Notes under the pieces: generated by a model | Told to the model about the DNA's origin: nothing | What the model saw: only the letters and a program-made list of their open reading frames with translations | Database searches by the model: none | Shown: piece by piece, positions 63,593 through 64,000 of the stretch | Position numbering within the stretch: the stretch's first letter is position 1 | Layout of the letters: every line of letters starts with the position of its first letter | From: Promethearchaeota archaeon | GTDB taxonomy: Archaea; Asgardarchaeota; Lokiarchaeia; Sigyniarchaeales; SOKP01 | Assembly (NCBI GenBank): GCA_019058295.1 | Contig: JAHPZI010000017.1 | Location: 1 to 64,000, forward strand | Reading direction: 5' to 3' | DNA: 64,000 nt | Translations under genes and position numbers: made by a program

Positions 63593-63980
63593 GAATTTCA
63601 TCAAATTATTTGAGTAATTTTTAGAAAAATAAGTAATTTGTAAAATTCCTTAAAAGGTTAATTTTTTTATACCTGTTGGAATAGGTTTCAAGTTTATAAT
63701 TTATTTGAGAAATCTTTAAATATTAATTGAGAAATATAAACTTTGGAAAAAGGCTACCAAAAATTCTAAATTAACACCCTTACCTAATCGCCTTTCTTGA
63801 AATCGTTTTATTGGAATTTTTTAACCTTTTTTCATCTTTTTTATTTATTTTATATGCTTTTAAAATGTATTAATGAATATTCCTAAAATTCGAATGTAAA
63901 TAACTTTATATATCGACTTATCTGAATTTTATATATTAAATTTTGTAGGTTTTTAAAAAAAATATATAAAGTTATTAAAA
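63593..63980. other. AT-rich intergenic stretch before the right edge
   Basis: About 390 nt with many short T-runs (for example at 63815-63850) and no frame longer than about 20 codons with a start. Stop-rich in all frames. A TATAAAG stretch just before the next ATG may be a promoter. Nothing else was seen. Confidence 0.4.
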
Positions 63981-64000
63981 ATGACTCAAAAAATAGATGA
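63981..64000 (+). CDS. Start of a gene cut by the window edge
   Basis: ATG ACT CAA AAA ATA GAT begins an open frame 19 nt before the end (MTQKID...), with a TATA-like stretch just upstream. The M-T-Q-K opening echoes the small protein at 63404, which begins MTQKTK. Product unknown. Confidence 0.3.

Noticed and set aside
1..64000. tRNA, rRNA, CRISPR arrays and insertion sequences
   Set aside because: No T-loop (GGTTCGA) type sequences in gaps, no spaced direct repeats and no transposase or terminal inverted repeats were seen by eye; a dedicated scan could still find weak cases.

Overview
The window reads as a gene-dense stretch of an AT-rich, strictly anaerobic archaeal chromosome. An Asgard archaeon of the Lokiarchaeia/Promethearchaeota type fits best, though I infer this from gene content and ran no search. 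Pointers are longin-like/roadblock-like domain proteins (9.3-10.6 kb, 30.3-31.4 kb), a protein joining such a domain to a divergent small-GTPase fold (34.3-35.3 kb), a Bat-type HTH regulator, protein disulfide oxidoreductases with two thioredoxin folds, fused-subunit ferredoxin oxidoreductases, GGTG/GAGGT-type ribosome binding sites and TATA-like AT dyads upstream of genes. I saw no rRNA, tRNA, CRISPR array or insertion sequence.

Layout. 0-4 kb: the C-terminal 1.3 kilo-residues of a cell-surface beta-helix plus Ig-like repeat protein, then a methylase remnant. 4.5-10.6 kb: a duplicated membrane protein, reductases and proteins of unknown function. 10.7-15.5 kb: a thiol-redox/transferase operon (two DUF2064/GT2-type transferases, two disulfide oxidoreductases, thioredoxin reductase, CDP-alcohol phosphotransferase). 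15.5-20.1 kb: methyltransferase, SPASM radical SAM protein, membrane protein and a GapN-like aldehyde dehydrogenase. 20.2-28 kb: an EF-Tu-like protein without a P-loop and an oxidative TCA segment (fumarase, aconitase, isocitrate dehydrogenase family), with a fragment of a second aconitase. 28-37 kb: Fe-S proteins, longin-type proteins, ferredoxin:thioredoxin reductase with glutaredoxins, and a flavoprotein. 37-51 kb: a CO/oxygen-stress region (disrupted dicluster ferredoxin, superoxide reductases, cupin, divergent CO dehydrogenase, rubredoxin reductase, rubredoxins, OsmC, FprA, acyl-CoA dehydrogenase, ArsB/NhaD-type carrier, two rubrerythrins). 51-56.3 kb: a sulfur-relay/Fe-S assembly locus (TusA, DsrE, IscS, IscU fusion, CoA-disulfide-reductase/rhodanese/TusA/rhodanese fusion). 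56.5-59 kb: a 2-oxoacid:ferredoxin oxidoreductase. 59-64 kb: small ORFs and a MacB/LolD-FtsX type ABC transporter.

How it fits together. Ferredoxin-linked enzymes (KorAB, CooS, ferredoxin:thioredoxin reductase) and the TCA enzymes suggest fermentative or syntrophic metabolism of organic and amino acids. The rubredoxin, superoxide reductase, rubrerythrin and FprA genes form a full set for removing oxygen and its radicals. The sulfur locus is striking: its IscS has Asp202 where the PLP-binding Lys belongs, as in the inactive Archaeoglobus fulgidus IscS, so sulfur may come through TusA, DsrE and rhodanese carriers instead of cysteine.

Most unusual signals: (1) three genes whose best-supported start is ATT behind a ribosome binding site (disulfide oxidoreductase at 13052, rubredoxin-like protein at 43761, KorA at 59053), with a fourth weaker case at 59464; (2) the IscS Lys-to-Asp change beside sulfur carriers; (3) a CO dehydrogenase with Glu for a C-cluster Cys; (4) a ferredoxin gene broken by a 20-nt hairpin whose removal restores the frame; (5) a shared GAACATGTTC palindrome upstream of that gene and in the cooS/rubredoxin-reductase divergent promoter; (6) a longin-GTPase fusion.
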